A stretch of 64,000 nt of DNA from assembly GCA_016714795.1 (NCBI GenBank), contig JADKCA010000006.1, positions 228,207-292,206 on the forward strand, given 5' to 3'. Below the pieces are notes generated by a model, which saw only the letters and a program-made list of their open reading frames with translations, ran no database searches and was not told the origin of the DNA. The translations under genes and the position numbers were made by a program. Of the stretch, positions 52,018 through 61,211 are shown piece by piece. The DNA is from Sphingomonadales bacterium. Lineage in GTDB: Bacteria > Pseudomonadota > Alphaproteobacteria > Sphingomonadales > Sphingomonadaceae. The first letter of the stretch is position 1. Each line of letters begins with the position of its first letter.

Positions 52018-53233
52018 GCGGCTTGCGGAAACTGCCTTGCAGAATCTTCGCGCCGGATCGGAGCTGGTCGAGATAGTCGGACCAGCTTTTCATCATGGCT
52101 AGCCGCTCTTCCCAATGCTCACCGCGCGCATAAGCCCGGCGCACTTCATCGCTCTCGGCATGGCCAAGCTGACGTTCGATGGCGTCGGGATTCCAATTGC
52201 CTTGTTCGTTCAGCAGCGTGCTGGCCATGGCGCGGAAGCCGTGGGCGGTCATCGTCTTGCTATCAAACCCCATGCGCCGAAGGGCGAGATTGATTGTGTT
52301 TTCGCACATGGGGCGATCCCGCTTGCCTTGGGCCGGGAAGAGGTAGCGGCGGTTGCCGCTGATCTCGCGCAGTTCCTCCAGGATGGCGAGCACCTGCCGG
52401 GTCAGCGGCACGCGGTGGGCGACGCGCATCTTGGTTTTCTCGGCGGGGATGGTCCAGACGTTCTTGGTCAGGTCAAATTCGGTCCATTCGGCATGCCTGA
52501 GCTCGCCAGGACGCACGAAAACGTGAGGGGCGAGGCGAAGGGCCGCATGGGTGATTGGATAGCCTGAATAGGCGTCTATTGCCCGAAGCAGCACACCTGC
52601 TTCCATCGGCGAGGTAATGGCCGCGCGATGCGTGACTTTGGGCACGGTGATTGCGCCGCGCAGGTCTGCCGAAATGTCGCGGTCGGCGCGCCCGGTGGCG
52701 ATGGCATAGCGGAAGACCTGCCCGCATGTGCTGCGCAGCCGCCGCGCGGTCTCATAGTGGCCGCGCTTTTCAACCGCGCGCAAGACCGCCAGCAATTCGG
52801 GCGCTTTGATCTCACCAATCTTGCGCGCGCCGATGATGGGGTGGGCGAACTCCAAAAGCCATTTCAACTTGCCGAGCGTAACTTCGGCTCGGCCTTCGCG
52901 GCGGGCTTTGTCGAGCCATTCCTCGGCAACGGCCTGAAAGCTGTTCACGTTAGCCAGCGGTCCGGTGATCTTGTCGATCTTGCGCTTGGCCGACGGGTTC
53001 ATGCCATCGGCAATCTGCTTCTTGATTTCCAGCCGCTTGGCACGCGCCTCGGCCAGCGAAACGGTGGGATAGACCCCAAGGGCTGCGGTAGCCCGCTTTT
53101 CTCCGAAGCGATAATCGACCCGCCAACACCGCTGACCGGCCTTTGTGACCAACAGGTATAATCCGCCCCCATCGGAAAGCTTGTAGGGCTTCTCGCGTGC
53201 AACTGCCTTTCGGACGGCCAGATCGGTAAGCAT
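51995..53233 (-). CDS. P4-type tyrosine recombinase (integrase 1)
   Basis: A protein of 412 residues. The N-terminal arm-binding DUF4102 region is KPYKLSDGGGLYLLVTKAGQ with a YPTVSLAEARAKR end. The catalytic domain has Arg in VRPGELRHAEW, the box HGFRAMASTLL, LGHAESDEVRRAY with the His and the Tyr nucleophile. It starts 20 bp from a 25-bp repeat that has its twin at 43947. It would insert the left element, with a tRNA gene as probable target. Confidence 0.92.
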   Translation of the reverse strand: MLTDLAVRKAVAREKPYKLSDGGGLYLLVTKAGQRCWRVDYRFGEKRATAALGVYPTVSLAEARAKRLEIKKQIADGMNPSAKRKIDKITGPLANVNSFQAVAEEWLDKARREGRAEVTLGKLKWLLEFAHPIIGARKIGEIKAPELLAVLRAVEKRGHYETARRLRSTCGQVFRYAIATGRADRDISADLRGAITVPKVTHRAAITSPMEAGVLLRAIDAYSGYPITHAALRLAPHVFVRPGELRHAEWTEFDLTKNVWTIPAEKTKMRVAHRVPLTRQVLAILEELREISGNRRYLFPAQGKRDRPMCENTINLALRRMGFDSKTMTAHGFRAMASTLLNEQGNWNPDAIERQLGHAESDEVRRAYARGEHWEERLAMMKSWSDYLDQLRSGAKILQGSFRKPPSAAISG

Positions 53234-53252
53234 GACGCCACCTTTTCGTCGG

Positions 53253-53277
53253 TTTCGATACCGTCAAAAATACCGTC
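53253..53277. repeat. 25-bp direct repeat, right copy
   Basis: It matches the copy at 43947-43971 in 24 of 25 bases, in direct orientation, 9.3 kb away. A partial further GATACCGTC follows at 53280. It lies just upstream of integrase 1, as expected of an integrase binding or attachment site. Confidence 0.6.
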
Positions 53278-53358
53278 GGATACCGTCAATTGCAACGAAT
53301 TTGACCGGATGCGGGTGGACGCGCCAACCGTCAAAAACCTTTGATTTTGGGGACTTCT

Positions 53359-53407
53359 CCGGACATTTATGGACATGTCCGGAGGAAGCGATGGTGCCCA
53401 GAAGAGG
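53359..53407. repeat. Candidate right attachment repeat (tRNA-3'-end-like)
   Basis: CCGGACATTTATGGACATGTCCGG (53359-53382, partly palindromic) followed by ATGGTGCCCAGAAGAGG (53391-53407). Direct counterpart of 43835-43890. To the right no full tRNA can be folded, so only the 3'-end-like piece is present. Together with the 25-bp repeat and the next inverted repeat it fills the 373-bp gap between the two integrases. Confidence 0.45.
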
Positions 53408-53523
53408 CGTAGAACTTTCGTCTCAGGCAATGCCGGTGCGTCTCTACCTACCCTGTAAAATCAGCGATTTGTCTTGTAAGGTGTTCGCGGTCGGTCGCTC
53501 CCATTTGCCTGAAATCCCGCCGA

Positions 53524-53583
53524 AATGTGGGAACGAATGTGGGACCGTTTCAGGCGTCAGAATGTGGGAACAGACGCCTGAAA
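53524..53583. repeat. AATGTGGGA repeats and 11-bp inverted repeat before integrase 2
   Basis: AATGTGGGA occurs at 53524, 53536 and 53561. TTTCAGGCGTC (53548-53558) and GACGCCTGAAA (53573-53583) are exact inverted copies. They lie 25-80 bp ahead of the integrase 2 start and are likely its operator or arm-binding sites. Confidence 0.55.
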
Positions 53584-53606
53584 TTCCCTGACAGGGACTC
53601 AAACCG

Positions 53607-54815
53607 ATGGCACTTACGACGTTGAAGGTGAAAAATGCAAAACCCGGTCGCCATGTCGATGGCCGGGGCTTGTGTTTACTGGTGAAAGACAGCGGCGCGC
53701 GAACCTGGGTGCTACGAATGCAGCGCAATGGCAGGAGGCGTGACTACGGCCTGGGATCAGCGCTGGAGGTATCGTTGACAGAGGCCCGCGATGCGGCAGC
53801 GGCATTGCGTCGTCAGGTGCGCGAGGGGACCGATCCAGTCGCCGAACGGCGCAAGGCACGCAAAGTCATGCCGAGCTTCGAGACCGCTGCCCGCGACTGC
53901 TACGATGCACTGAAGGAGGGCTGGAAAAATCGGCGCTATGCAAACTGGATTTCCAGCTTTGAAAATCATGTCTTCCCACAGATTGGAACCAAGCCGGTCG
54001 ATCAAGTGGACAGCGCGTGCGTGGTCGAGGTCCTATCGCCCATCTGGCTCGAAATACCAGAAACGGCCCGCCGCCTTCTCCAGCGCATCGGCTCAGTGCT
54101 GGACTTCGCGCACATCAAGGGCTGGCGGGAGGAAGAGGCGTCCTTGCGTTCGGTTCGCAAGGGCTTGCCGCGCCAGACCGGCAAGAGCGTCCATCTGGAA
54201 GCCATGCCCTATGCCGACGTGCCCGCACTCATGGAAACGCTGGCTACCGCATCACCGACGACTGGCCGGGATGCGCTGCGCTTCACCATCTACAACGCTG
54301 TGCGGTCAAACGAAACGCGCTTCGCGGTCTGGACCGAGTTCGATCTGGACAAAGCCATCTGGACCATTCCCGGCGAGCGGATGAAGGCAAAAGAAACCCA
54401 TGTTGTGCCATTGTCAGCACCAGCCTTAGCATTGCTGCGCAGGCGCTGGAATGAACGCGCCAACGATACCGGACTGGTATTTTCCCCTGACGGCGAAAAG
54501 CCCATGAGCGATATGACCATGACCAAATTGTTGCGCGATGGCGGCATCAAGGGTGTGACCGTTCATGGCTTCCGTTCCGCTTTCACGGATTGGGCGGCAG
54601 AGAAAACCGATTTCCCGAAGGAAGTTGCTGACAAGGCGCTGGCGCACAAATTGACCAATCAGGTCGAGGCCGCCTATCGCCGGACGGATTTTCTGGAAAA
54701 GCGGCGCGATCTGATGGCGCGGTGGGCACGGCATTTGGATGGTGGGCCGACCAGCATAGCCCATCACGTAGCCGAAGCGGCAGGCGAGCCTATTCCGGCC
54801 CGCGCTGCCGCATGA
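53607..54815 (+). CDS. P4-type tyrosine recombinase (integrase 2)
   Basis: A protein of 402 residues, second integrase of the region and pointing away from the first. The N-terminal arm domain is RHVDGRGLCLLVKDSGARTW and the core HGFRSAFTDWAAEKTDF, LAHKLTNQVEAAYRR with the Tyr; the first catalytic Arg is in AVRSNETRFAVW. It differs clearly from integrase 1 in sequence, so the two serve different elements. It overlaps a convergent excisionase-like gene by 26 bp. Confidence 0.92.
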   Translation: MALTTLKVKNAKPGRHVDGRGLCLLVKDSGARTWVLRMQRNGRRRDYGLGSALEVSLTEARDAAAALRRQVREGTDPVAERRKARKVMPSFETAARDCYDALKEGWKNRRYANWISSFENHVFPQIGTKPVDQVDSACVVEVLSPIWLEIPETARRLLQRIGSVLDFAHIKGWREEEASLRSVRKGLPRQTGKSVHLEAMPYADVPALMETLATASPTTGRDALRFTIYNAVRSNETRFAVWTEFDLDKAIWTIPGERMKAKETHVVPLSAPALALLRRRWNERANDTGLVFSPDGEKPMSDMTMTKLLRDGGIKGVTVHGFRSAFTDWAAEKTDFPKEVADKALAHKLTNQVEAAYRRTDFLEKRRDLMARWARHLDGGPTSIAHHVAEAAGEPIPARAAA

Positions 54816-54984
54816 CGAGACGGTGGAGGCTGGCGGTAATGACACGGGTGGATTTGCCCAGCTTCACCGTTTCGACCTCACCATCCGCGATCAATTCGTA
54901 GAGCTTGGTGCGACCGACGCCGATCATGCGAGCGGCGTCGTTGATCCTGACGCAAATTGGCTCAACCGGCGGTGACGTTGTCAC
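54790..54984 (-). CDS. Excisionase/AlpA-type HTH protein 2
   Basis: A protein of 64 residues starting at GTG 54984, in a 4-nt overlap (GTGA) with the AlpA gene upstream. The winged-helix reads VRINDAARMIGVGRTKLYELIADGEV and VKLGKSTRVITASLHRL, closely resembling the protein at 51793. It is convergent with integrase 2, the mirror image of the left pair. Confidence 0.75.
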   Translation of the reverse strand: MTTSPPVEPICVRINDAARMIGVGRTKLYELIADGEVETVKLGKSTRVITASLHRLVMRQRGPE

Positions 54985-55187
54985 CGCGCCGCGCCTTCGT
55001 CACGGAATGCAACCGGATCATCGATCCAGCGGTTCACGGCGGACTCCCGCCAGCCGGTGCCGTGAACGCTGATTTTGACTTGGTGGGGGAAAGTGCCCTC
55101 GGCGATCTTGCGATACACGGTTGAGCGGGACAGCCCAGTGCGGGCCAACACGGTTTTCAGGCGGATGATTCTTTCAAGGTTCGACAT
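54981..55187 (-). CDS. AlpA-family regulator
   Basis: A protein of 68 residues from ATG 55187 (GGAAG ahead; ATG 55202 is an alternative). IIRLKTVLARTGLSRSTVYRKIAEGTFPHQVKIS, then GWRESAVNRWI, is the typical AlpA prophage/ICE regulator pattern. In P4-like elements AlpA activates the integrase or excision genes. Co-transcribed with the small HTH gene downstream. Confidence 0.8.
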   Translation of the reverse strand: MSNLERIIRLKTVLARTGLSRSTVYRKIAEGTFPHQVKISVHGTGWRESAVNRWIDDPVAFRDEGAAR

Positions 55188-55597
55188 GGGATTTGCTTCC
55201 ATTCTCTGACAGTCGTTGGCACCCCCTTGGAAAGAACAATTGGCAAACAAAATTAGCGTTGCAAGCGCGTTTTTTCGCCCATCTGGCCCCAGCGTGCACA
55301 AGGATACAGCGACAAAGAGAAGGCGTGAGAAGGCTACGGAAACATAGAGACGGCTACGCACGCCAACACGGGGCGATCTATTGCGGTGATTTGTTTTGTC
55401 ATTTCTCCACCGCCGCAACACCCTTGTCGCGTTCGCCGGCGCAAGTGGCGGAAATTTGCGCCATTAGTGACGATATTTGCGGGCGAATCGCGCAAAATCT
55501 CCGCCCGCCCGGAAATCCTTGGCGATTGCTTTTCTACATCACCGGATTAATACGATTTTGAACGACTTTGAGTGTGTCTAGAAGAGTTTGTGCAACG
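55188..55597. other. 410-bp non-coding divergent region
   Basis: It separates the divergent AlpA gene and the restriction operon and must carry both promoters. AT-richer than its surroundings. A TTGCTT...TAATAC pair near 55530-55555 could be a weak promoter for the restriction operon. No RNA gene or repeat is evident. Confidence 0.4.
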
Positions 55598-55813
55598 ATG
55601 GCTGAACCATGGGTAACTGCCGAGGATGTGGCCAAGCATTTGGGCGTGGTGAAAGACACCGTCTATCGCTGGCGGGAGTGCAAGAGCCTGCCTGCGCACA
55701 AAATCGGTCGGCTATGGAAGTTCCAGATATCCGAGGTGGATGAATGGGTCAGGCTGGGCGGTGCCGATGATGTCGCCCAAATTTCAATCAAGCATCCCGG
55801 ATCAGGTAAATGA
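55598..55813 (+). CDS. HTH (excisionase-family) regulator heading the type I operon
   Basis: A protein of 71 residues from ATG 55598 (TTG 55568 is open but less likely). WVTAEDVAKHLGVVKDTVYRWRECKSLPAHKIGRLWKFQISEVDEWV is a complete MerR/excisionase-type DNA-binding domain. Its stop overlaps the hsdR start (ATGA), so it is the first gene of the restriction operon and probably its autoregulator, which could delay restriction after transfer. Confidence 0.8.
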   Translation: MAEPWVTAEDVAKHLGVVKDTVYRWRECKSLPAHKIGRLWKFQISEVDEWVRLGGADDVAQISIKHPGSGK

Positions 55814-58805
55814 CGACAGCCGAAAGCACCATTGAACGGGAACTGATTTCCAAGCTGGAAGAGCTTAAATACGAATATCGGCCGGACATCCGTGACCGTG
55901 CAGCACTGGAATTGAATTTCCGACAGAAGTTCGAGGCCCTCAACCGCGTCCACCTGACGGATACCGAATTTCAGCGCCTGCTGGAAAGCATAACCACACC
56001 CGACGTGTTCGCCGCCGCAAACGTCCTGCGCGGATACAGCAGCTTTGAGCGCGACGACGGCACACCGCTCAACTACACCTTGGTCAACATCAAGGACTGG
56101 TGCAAAAACAGCTTTGAGGTGGTCAACCAGCTCCGCATCAACACGGATAACAGCCACCATCGTTATGACGTGATCTTGCTCATCAACGGCGTGCCTGCCG
56201 TGCAGATTGAGCTCAAGACAATGGCCGTCAGCCCTCGTCGCGCCATGCAGCAGATTGTCGATTACAAGACCGATCCCGGCAACGGATATGGCAAGACCCT
56301 GCTTTGCTTCATCCAGATTTTCGTCGTTAGCAATCGCACCGACACCTGGTATTTCGCCAACAACAACGCGCGCCAGTTCAGCTTCAATGCCGATGAGCGG
56401 TTCCTGCCGATCTATCAGTTCGCCAGCGAAGATAACAAGAAGGTCACGCATCTCGACAGCTTTGCCGAGAAATTCCTGGCGAAGTGCACGCTTGGCCAGA
56501 TGGTCAGCCGCTACATGGTGCTGGTCGCCAGCGAGCAGAAGCTGATGATGATGCGGCCCTACCAAATCTATGCCGTGAAGGCGATTGTGGAGTGCATCCA
56601 CCAGAACTGCGGTAACGGCTATGTCTGGCACACCACCGGCAGCGGGAAGACGCTGACATCCTTCAAAGCCTCCACCTTGCTCAAGGATAACGACGACATC
56701 GCCAAATGCCTGTTCGTCGTAGACCGCAAGGATTTGGACCGGCAGACGCGGGAGGAATTCAACCGCTTTCAGGAAGGCTGCGTCGAGGAAAACACCAATA
56801 CCGAAACGCTGGTGCGCCGCCTGTTATCGGACGACCGCGCTGACAAAGTCATTGTCACGACCATCCAGAAGCTGGGCTTGGCGCTCGACGATACCAATCG
56901 CCGCCAGTTCAATAAGGCCCAGACATACAAGGAGCGGCTGGAGCCGCTGCGTGACGAGCGCATCGCGATCATTTTCGACGAATGCCACCGCTCGCAGTTC
57001 GGGGACAATCACAAGGCCATCAAGGAGTTCTTTCCCAAGGCCCAGCTCTTTGGTTTCACCGGCACGCCCATTTTCGAGCAGAACGCCAGCTACCAGCAGG
57101 TTGAGGGTGAGCAGGGCAGCTATCGGACCACGGACGACCTGTTCCAGCGCAGCCTGCACCAATACACGATCACCCACGCCATTGAGGACCGCAACGTCCT
57201 GCGGTTCCACATCGACTACTATAAGCCCGAAGGGAAAAGCTGCCCAAGCCCGGCGAGGCGTTGAAAAAAGAGAAAGTCATCGAAACGATCCTGGCCAAGC
57301 ACAACGCGGCGACCGCCGGGCGAAAGTTCAATGCCGTACTGGCGACCAGCTCGATCAACGATGCCATCGATTACTATGAAAAGTTCGCAAAGATTCAGAC
57401 GCAGCGCCAAGCTGCCAATCCCGAGTTTCAGCCGCTGAAAATTGCCTGCGTCTTTTCACCGCCCGCCGAAGGCAACAAGGACGTGCAGCAGATTCAGGAA
57501 GATCTGCCGCAGGAAAAGGCCGACAACACGCAGGACCCGGAAGCCAAGAAGGCCGTGCTGAAGGCGATCATCAGCGATTACAATGATCGCTACGGCACCA
57601 ACCACAAGATTGGCGAGTTCGACCTGTATTATCAGGACGTGCAAAAGCGCATCAAGGATCAGCAGTTCCCCAATGCCGATTTGCCGCACAAGGGCGCGGA
57701 GAAGATCGACATCGTCATCGTGGTGGACATGTTGCTCACCGGCTTTGATTCCAAATTTCTGAACACGCTCTATGTGGACAAGAACCTTAAGCACCACGGG
57801 CTGATCCAGGCATTTTCGCGCACCAACCGCGTGCTGAATGACACCAAGCCTTATGGCAACATCCTCGATTTCCGGCAGCAGCAGGCAGCGGTTGAAGAGG
57901 CGATTGCCCTCTTTTCCGGCGAGAAGATCGACAACCCCAAACAAATCTGGCTCGTCGATCCTGCGCCGAAGGTGATCGAGAATCTGCAAAACGCCATGCA
58001 GACGCTGGGCGCGTTCATGGAATCGCAGGGGCTGTCCAACGCGCCGGAAGACGTTCCCAACCTGAAGGGCGATGCCGCGCGCGGGCAGTTCATTACCCTG
58101 TTCAAGGAGGTGCAGCGCCTGAAGACCCAGCTCGATCAATATACCGATCTGAGCGAAGAGCAGGCGGAAGCGATTGGCCAGACCGTGCCGACCGATGCCT
58201 TACAGGGTTTCCGCAGTATGTATCTGGAAACCGCCAAGCGGCTGAAGGAAAAGCAGGACAAGCCCGGCGGTGCCGACGATCCGGTGGTGGAACAACTCGA
58301 CTTTGAATTCGTGCTCTTTGCCTCTGCCGTGATTGACTACGATTACATCATGGGGCTGATTGCCCGCTACACGCAGAACCTGCCCGGCAAGATGAAGATG
58401 AGCCGCGAGCAGTTGATTGGCTTGATCCAGTCCGACGCCAAGTTCATCGATGAGCGAGACGATATTGCCGAGTATATTCGTGGGCTGTCCGCCGATCAGC
58501 CGCTGGAAGAAAAGGAAATCCGCGCCGGTTACGACCGGTTCAAGGCCGCGAAGAAGGTGCAGGCGCTGACAGCGATTGCCGACAAGCACCGGGTGGATGC
58601 GGCTGCGTTGCAAGCCTTTGTCGATTTCGTGCTGCGCCGCCGGATTTTCGATGGCGACGGCCTCAGCGACTTGATGGCCCCGCTGGAACTAGGCTGGAAG
58701 GCGCGCACGGAAGCCGAACTGGCGCTGATGGCAGACCTTGCCCCCTTGCTCCACAAGCTGGCCCAGGGCCGCGAGATTTCGGGGCTGAGCGCATATGAGC
58801 AGTAA
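55810..58805 (+). pseudogene. hsdR: Type I restriction subunit R, interrupted by one frameshift
   Basis: The first frame (55810-57264) has the N-terminal nuclease (RYDVILLINGVPAVQIELKT), Walker A HTTGSGKTLTSF, the DECH box IIFDECHRSQFG and FGFTGTPIFE. It ends after YYKPEGK. The rest (KLPKPGEALKKEKVIETI onward to SGLSAYEQ) follows in the -1 frame to 58805. The span of 2,996 bp is 3x998+2, so one missing base in the A-run near 57240 explains it. All motifs are intact, about 998 residues if repaired. It is either a sequencing slip or a real loss of restriction. A programmed shift seems unlikely (no slippery heptamer in frame). Confidence 0.9.
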
Positions 58806-60111
58806 GGGAGCAGGCGTGGTGACGGATGAGCTAGATCAGCACAGCAGGCTTGTGCCAGCACTTCGTTTTCCGGAATTTCGGGATGCCGATGGATGGGAAT
58901 TCAAAACGCTGAACCACCTTCTGTCAGAACCGAAACAACGAAATCGGAACCTGAAATATGGTCCGGGAGATGTTCTTTCGGTATCCGGTGAATACGGTTG
59001 CGTGAATCAAATTGAGTTTATGGGGCGATCCTACGCTGGAGTAAGCGTCAAAGACTATCACGTCGTTGAAACGGGTGATGTTGTTTACACGAAAAGCCCA
59101 CTAAAGGTTGCGCCGTTCGGGATCATAAAGGCGAATAAGGGCCGAAACGGAATAGTATCCACCCTGTACGCTGTATATCGCCCAACAGCTAACGCACGCG
59201 CCGACTATATCGATCATTATTTTTCGAGAAATTATAACCTCAACAGCTACCTTCAGCCCATCGTCAAGAAGGGCGCGAAGAACGACATGAAGGTGAAAAA
59301 TTCAGACGTTTTAACCGGAAGCGTCTGGGTTCCCAAAGTTGACGAGCAAAAGAAAATCGCCGATTGCCTAGCATCCATCGACACACTCATTGCCGCCGAG
59401 GCGGATAAGCTGGAGGCGCTGAAGGACCACAAAAAGGGCCTGATGCAACAGCTTTTTCCACGACCCGAGCGAATTGAAAACGGCAAGAGATTGCCTGCCG
59501 AAACTAAGCCTCGCCTTCGATTTGCCGAGTTCAAAGACGCTTCCGAATGGCAAGAGAAAACTGTTGGCACAAGTAGCAAGAGCTTTAGCGGAGGCACACC
59601 GTCAACTACTGATCCAAGCTACTACGGCGGAGACATCGCGTTCATAAGATCGGCCGAGATTGATGCTGTCGGAACTGAGTTAACCATTACAAAAAAGGGG
59701 CTAATTAACTCATCTGCCAAGATGGTCAATGTTGGAGATGTCCTTATAGCTATGTATGGCGCAAACAGCGGAAATGCTGCGATTTCACGTATCAATGGGG
59801 CCATAAACCAAGCAGTGCTGTGTCTTCGCCATGAAAGTGACAATGCCTTTTTATATCAGTATTGGTGCTCACGACAAAAATGGGTGACTGAAAAGTACCT
59901 CCAAGGTGGGCAAGGAAATCTATCTGCGGAGATTATTAAGTCAGTTTCAATGCCGACCCCAACAGAGGCCGAACAAGAGAAGATCGCGAATTTCCTTAAC
60001 TCATTGGATAGGGTCGTAGCCGCGCAGCATGAACGAGTCCTGACCCTGAAGCACCACAAGAGTGGGCTGATGCAGCGGCTCTTCGTGGTTTCCGAAGAGG
60101 TCAACGTATGA
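58795..60111 (+). CDS. hsdS: Type I restriction specificity subunit S
   Basis: A protein of 438 residues with two target-recognition domains (about 20-190 and 235-390) and two conserved helical spacers, VDEQKKIADCLASIDTLIAAEADKL with HKKGLMQQLFP, and AEQEKIANFLNSLDRVVAAQHERV with HKSGLMQRLF. It sets the bipartite DNA target of the complex. The TRD-coding parts are visibly AT-richer than the neighbours, as often with exchanged TRDs. It overlaps hsdR and prrC. Confidence 0.93.
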   Translation: MSSKGAGVVTDELDQHSRLVPALRFPEFRDADGWEFKTLNHLLSEPKQRNRNLKYGPGDVLSVSGEYGCVNQIEFMGRSYAGVSVKDYHVVETGDVVYTKSPLKVAPFGIIKANKGRNGIVSTLYAVYRPTANARADYIDHYFSRNYNLNSYLQPIVKKGAKNDMKVKNSDVLTGSVWVPKVDEQKKIADCLASIDTLIAAEADKLEALKDHKKGLMQQLFPRPERIENGKRLPAETKPRLRFAEFKDASEWQEKTVGTSSKSFSGGTPSTTDPSYYGGDIAFIRSAEIDAVGTELTITKKGLINSSAKMVNVGDVLIAMYGANSGNAAISRINGAINQAVLCLRHESDNAFLYQYWCSRQKWVTEKYLQGGQGNLSAEIIKSVSMPTPTEAEQEKIANFLNSLDRVVAAQHERVLTLKHHKSGLMQRLFVVSEEVNV

Positions 60112-61211
60112 GCGAAAATCAGGTTTTTGCGTCCTTGCCAGCGGTAGCTATGCACCTGCGCGAGGTGCTGACAGACAACAAGAAATTTGTCCTTCTTTAC
60201 GCCTACAACGGCACCGGCAAGACCCGCCTTTCCATGGAGTTTAAGGACATTGGCAGGCAGGGTGACGCCCGAGATACCCTCTATTTCAACGCCTTCACCG
60301 AAGACCTTTTTTCATGGGACAACGACCTAGACGGCGATACTAACCGCAAACTGAAGATCAATTCCGCTTCCCATTTTTTTGACGGGCTGGCTGAACTGGA
60401 AATGGACAACCGTATCCGCCCTTTGTTGCGGCGCTATGTCGATTTCGATTTCCGCATCGACACGGACGATTGGTTCGTCCGTTTTTTCCGCGATGACGAC
60501 CCCGATCAGAACATCAAGGTTTCGCGCGGCGAGGAAAACATCTTTATCTGGTGTTTTTTCCTCGCCATCGTCGAATTGGCGATGGACGGAGCCGATGCCT
60601 ATCAGTGGGTCAAGTTCATCTACATCGATGACCCGATCTCGTCGCTCGATGAGCATAACGCCATCACCGTGGGCAACCACCTCGCGCGATTTCTGGAGCG
60701 GAAAGATCATGCGATCAGAACGGTGATTTCATCGCACCACTCGCTTTTCTACAATGTGATGTGGAATGAGATCAAACGGATCGACCGAAAGTTCGTGCCA
60801 TGCCTGCTCTCGAAATCACGGCAGACAGGCGAGTTCCAGTTGGCCTATACCGGCGACACGCCGTTCTTTCACCACCTGGCCCTGTTACAAGACCTTCACC
60901 ATGCGAGGGAAACAGGTCAAGTTTTCACGCACCACTTCCATTCGCTGCGCAGCCTGCTTGAAAAATCCTCGATTTTTCATGGCTACAAGGACTTCGCCAC
61001 CTGCATAAAGCGGGAAGAGGATGACCCGGACAGCACGTTGTATGGCCGACTGGTCAACTTTCTGAGCCATGGAAATTACTCGTTCTATGACCCGGTCGAA
61101 ATGCTCCCTGAAAACCGGGAGCACTTTGAGAAGATACTGACTGATTTCCTGGCATATTACCCCTTCAATTCCGCGCTTCTCCCCCAAGCGCCCGCGCAGG
61201 CAGAGGCCTAA
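60108..61211 (+). CDS. prrC: PrrC-type anticodon nuclease
   Basis: A protein of 367 residues. It matches, from memory, E. coli PrrC along its length: Walker A LLYAYNGTGKTRLSMEF (29-45), the PrrC-specific LYFNAFTEDLFSWDND, ABC signature VSRGEE (138-143), Walker B FIYIDDPISSLD (170-181), H-loop SSHHSLFYNV, then the nuclease part with R281 and E285 in SLRSLLEKSS and H321 in NFLSHG, the R-x3-E...H triad. PrrC is kept silent by its type I enzyme and cleaves tRNA-Lys in the anticodon when a phage disables restriction. The gene lies between hsdS and hsdM, overlapping both. Confidence 0.92.
   Translation: MSENQVFASLPAVAMHLREVLTDNKKFVLLYAYNGTGKTRLSMEFKDIGRQGDARDTLYFNAFTEDLFSWDNDLDGDTNRKLKINSASHFFDGLAELEMDNRIRPLLRRYVDFDFRIDTDDWFVRFFRDDDPDQNIKVSRGEENIFIWCFFLAIVELAMDGADAYQWVKFIYIDDPISSLDEHNAITVGNHLARFLERKDHAIRTVISSHHSLFYNVMWNEIKRIDRKFVPCLLSKSRQTGEFQLAYTGDTPFFHHLALLQDLHHARETGQVFTHHFHSLRSLLEKSSIFHGYKDFATCIKREEDDPDSTLYGRLVNFLSHGNYSFYDPVEMLPENREHFEKILTDFLAYYPFNSALLPQAPAQAEA

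Noticed and set aside
53391..53460. A complete tRNA gene on the minus strand
   Set aside because: Only about 17 bp resemble a tRNA 3' end; no cloverleaf can be formed from the sequence to the right.
57230..57265. Programmed -1 frameshift in hsdR
   Set aside because: The zero-frame codons GAA GGG AAA AGC do not form a slippery heptamer and HsdR is normally a single frame; a deletion in the A-run is simpler.
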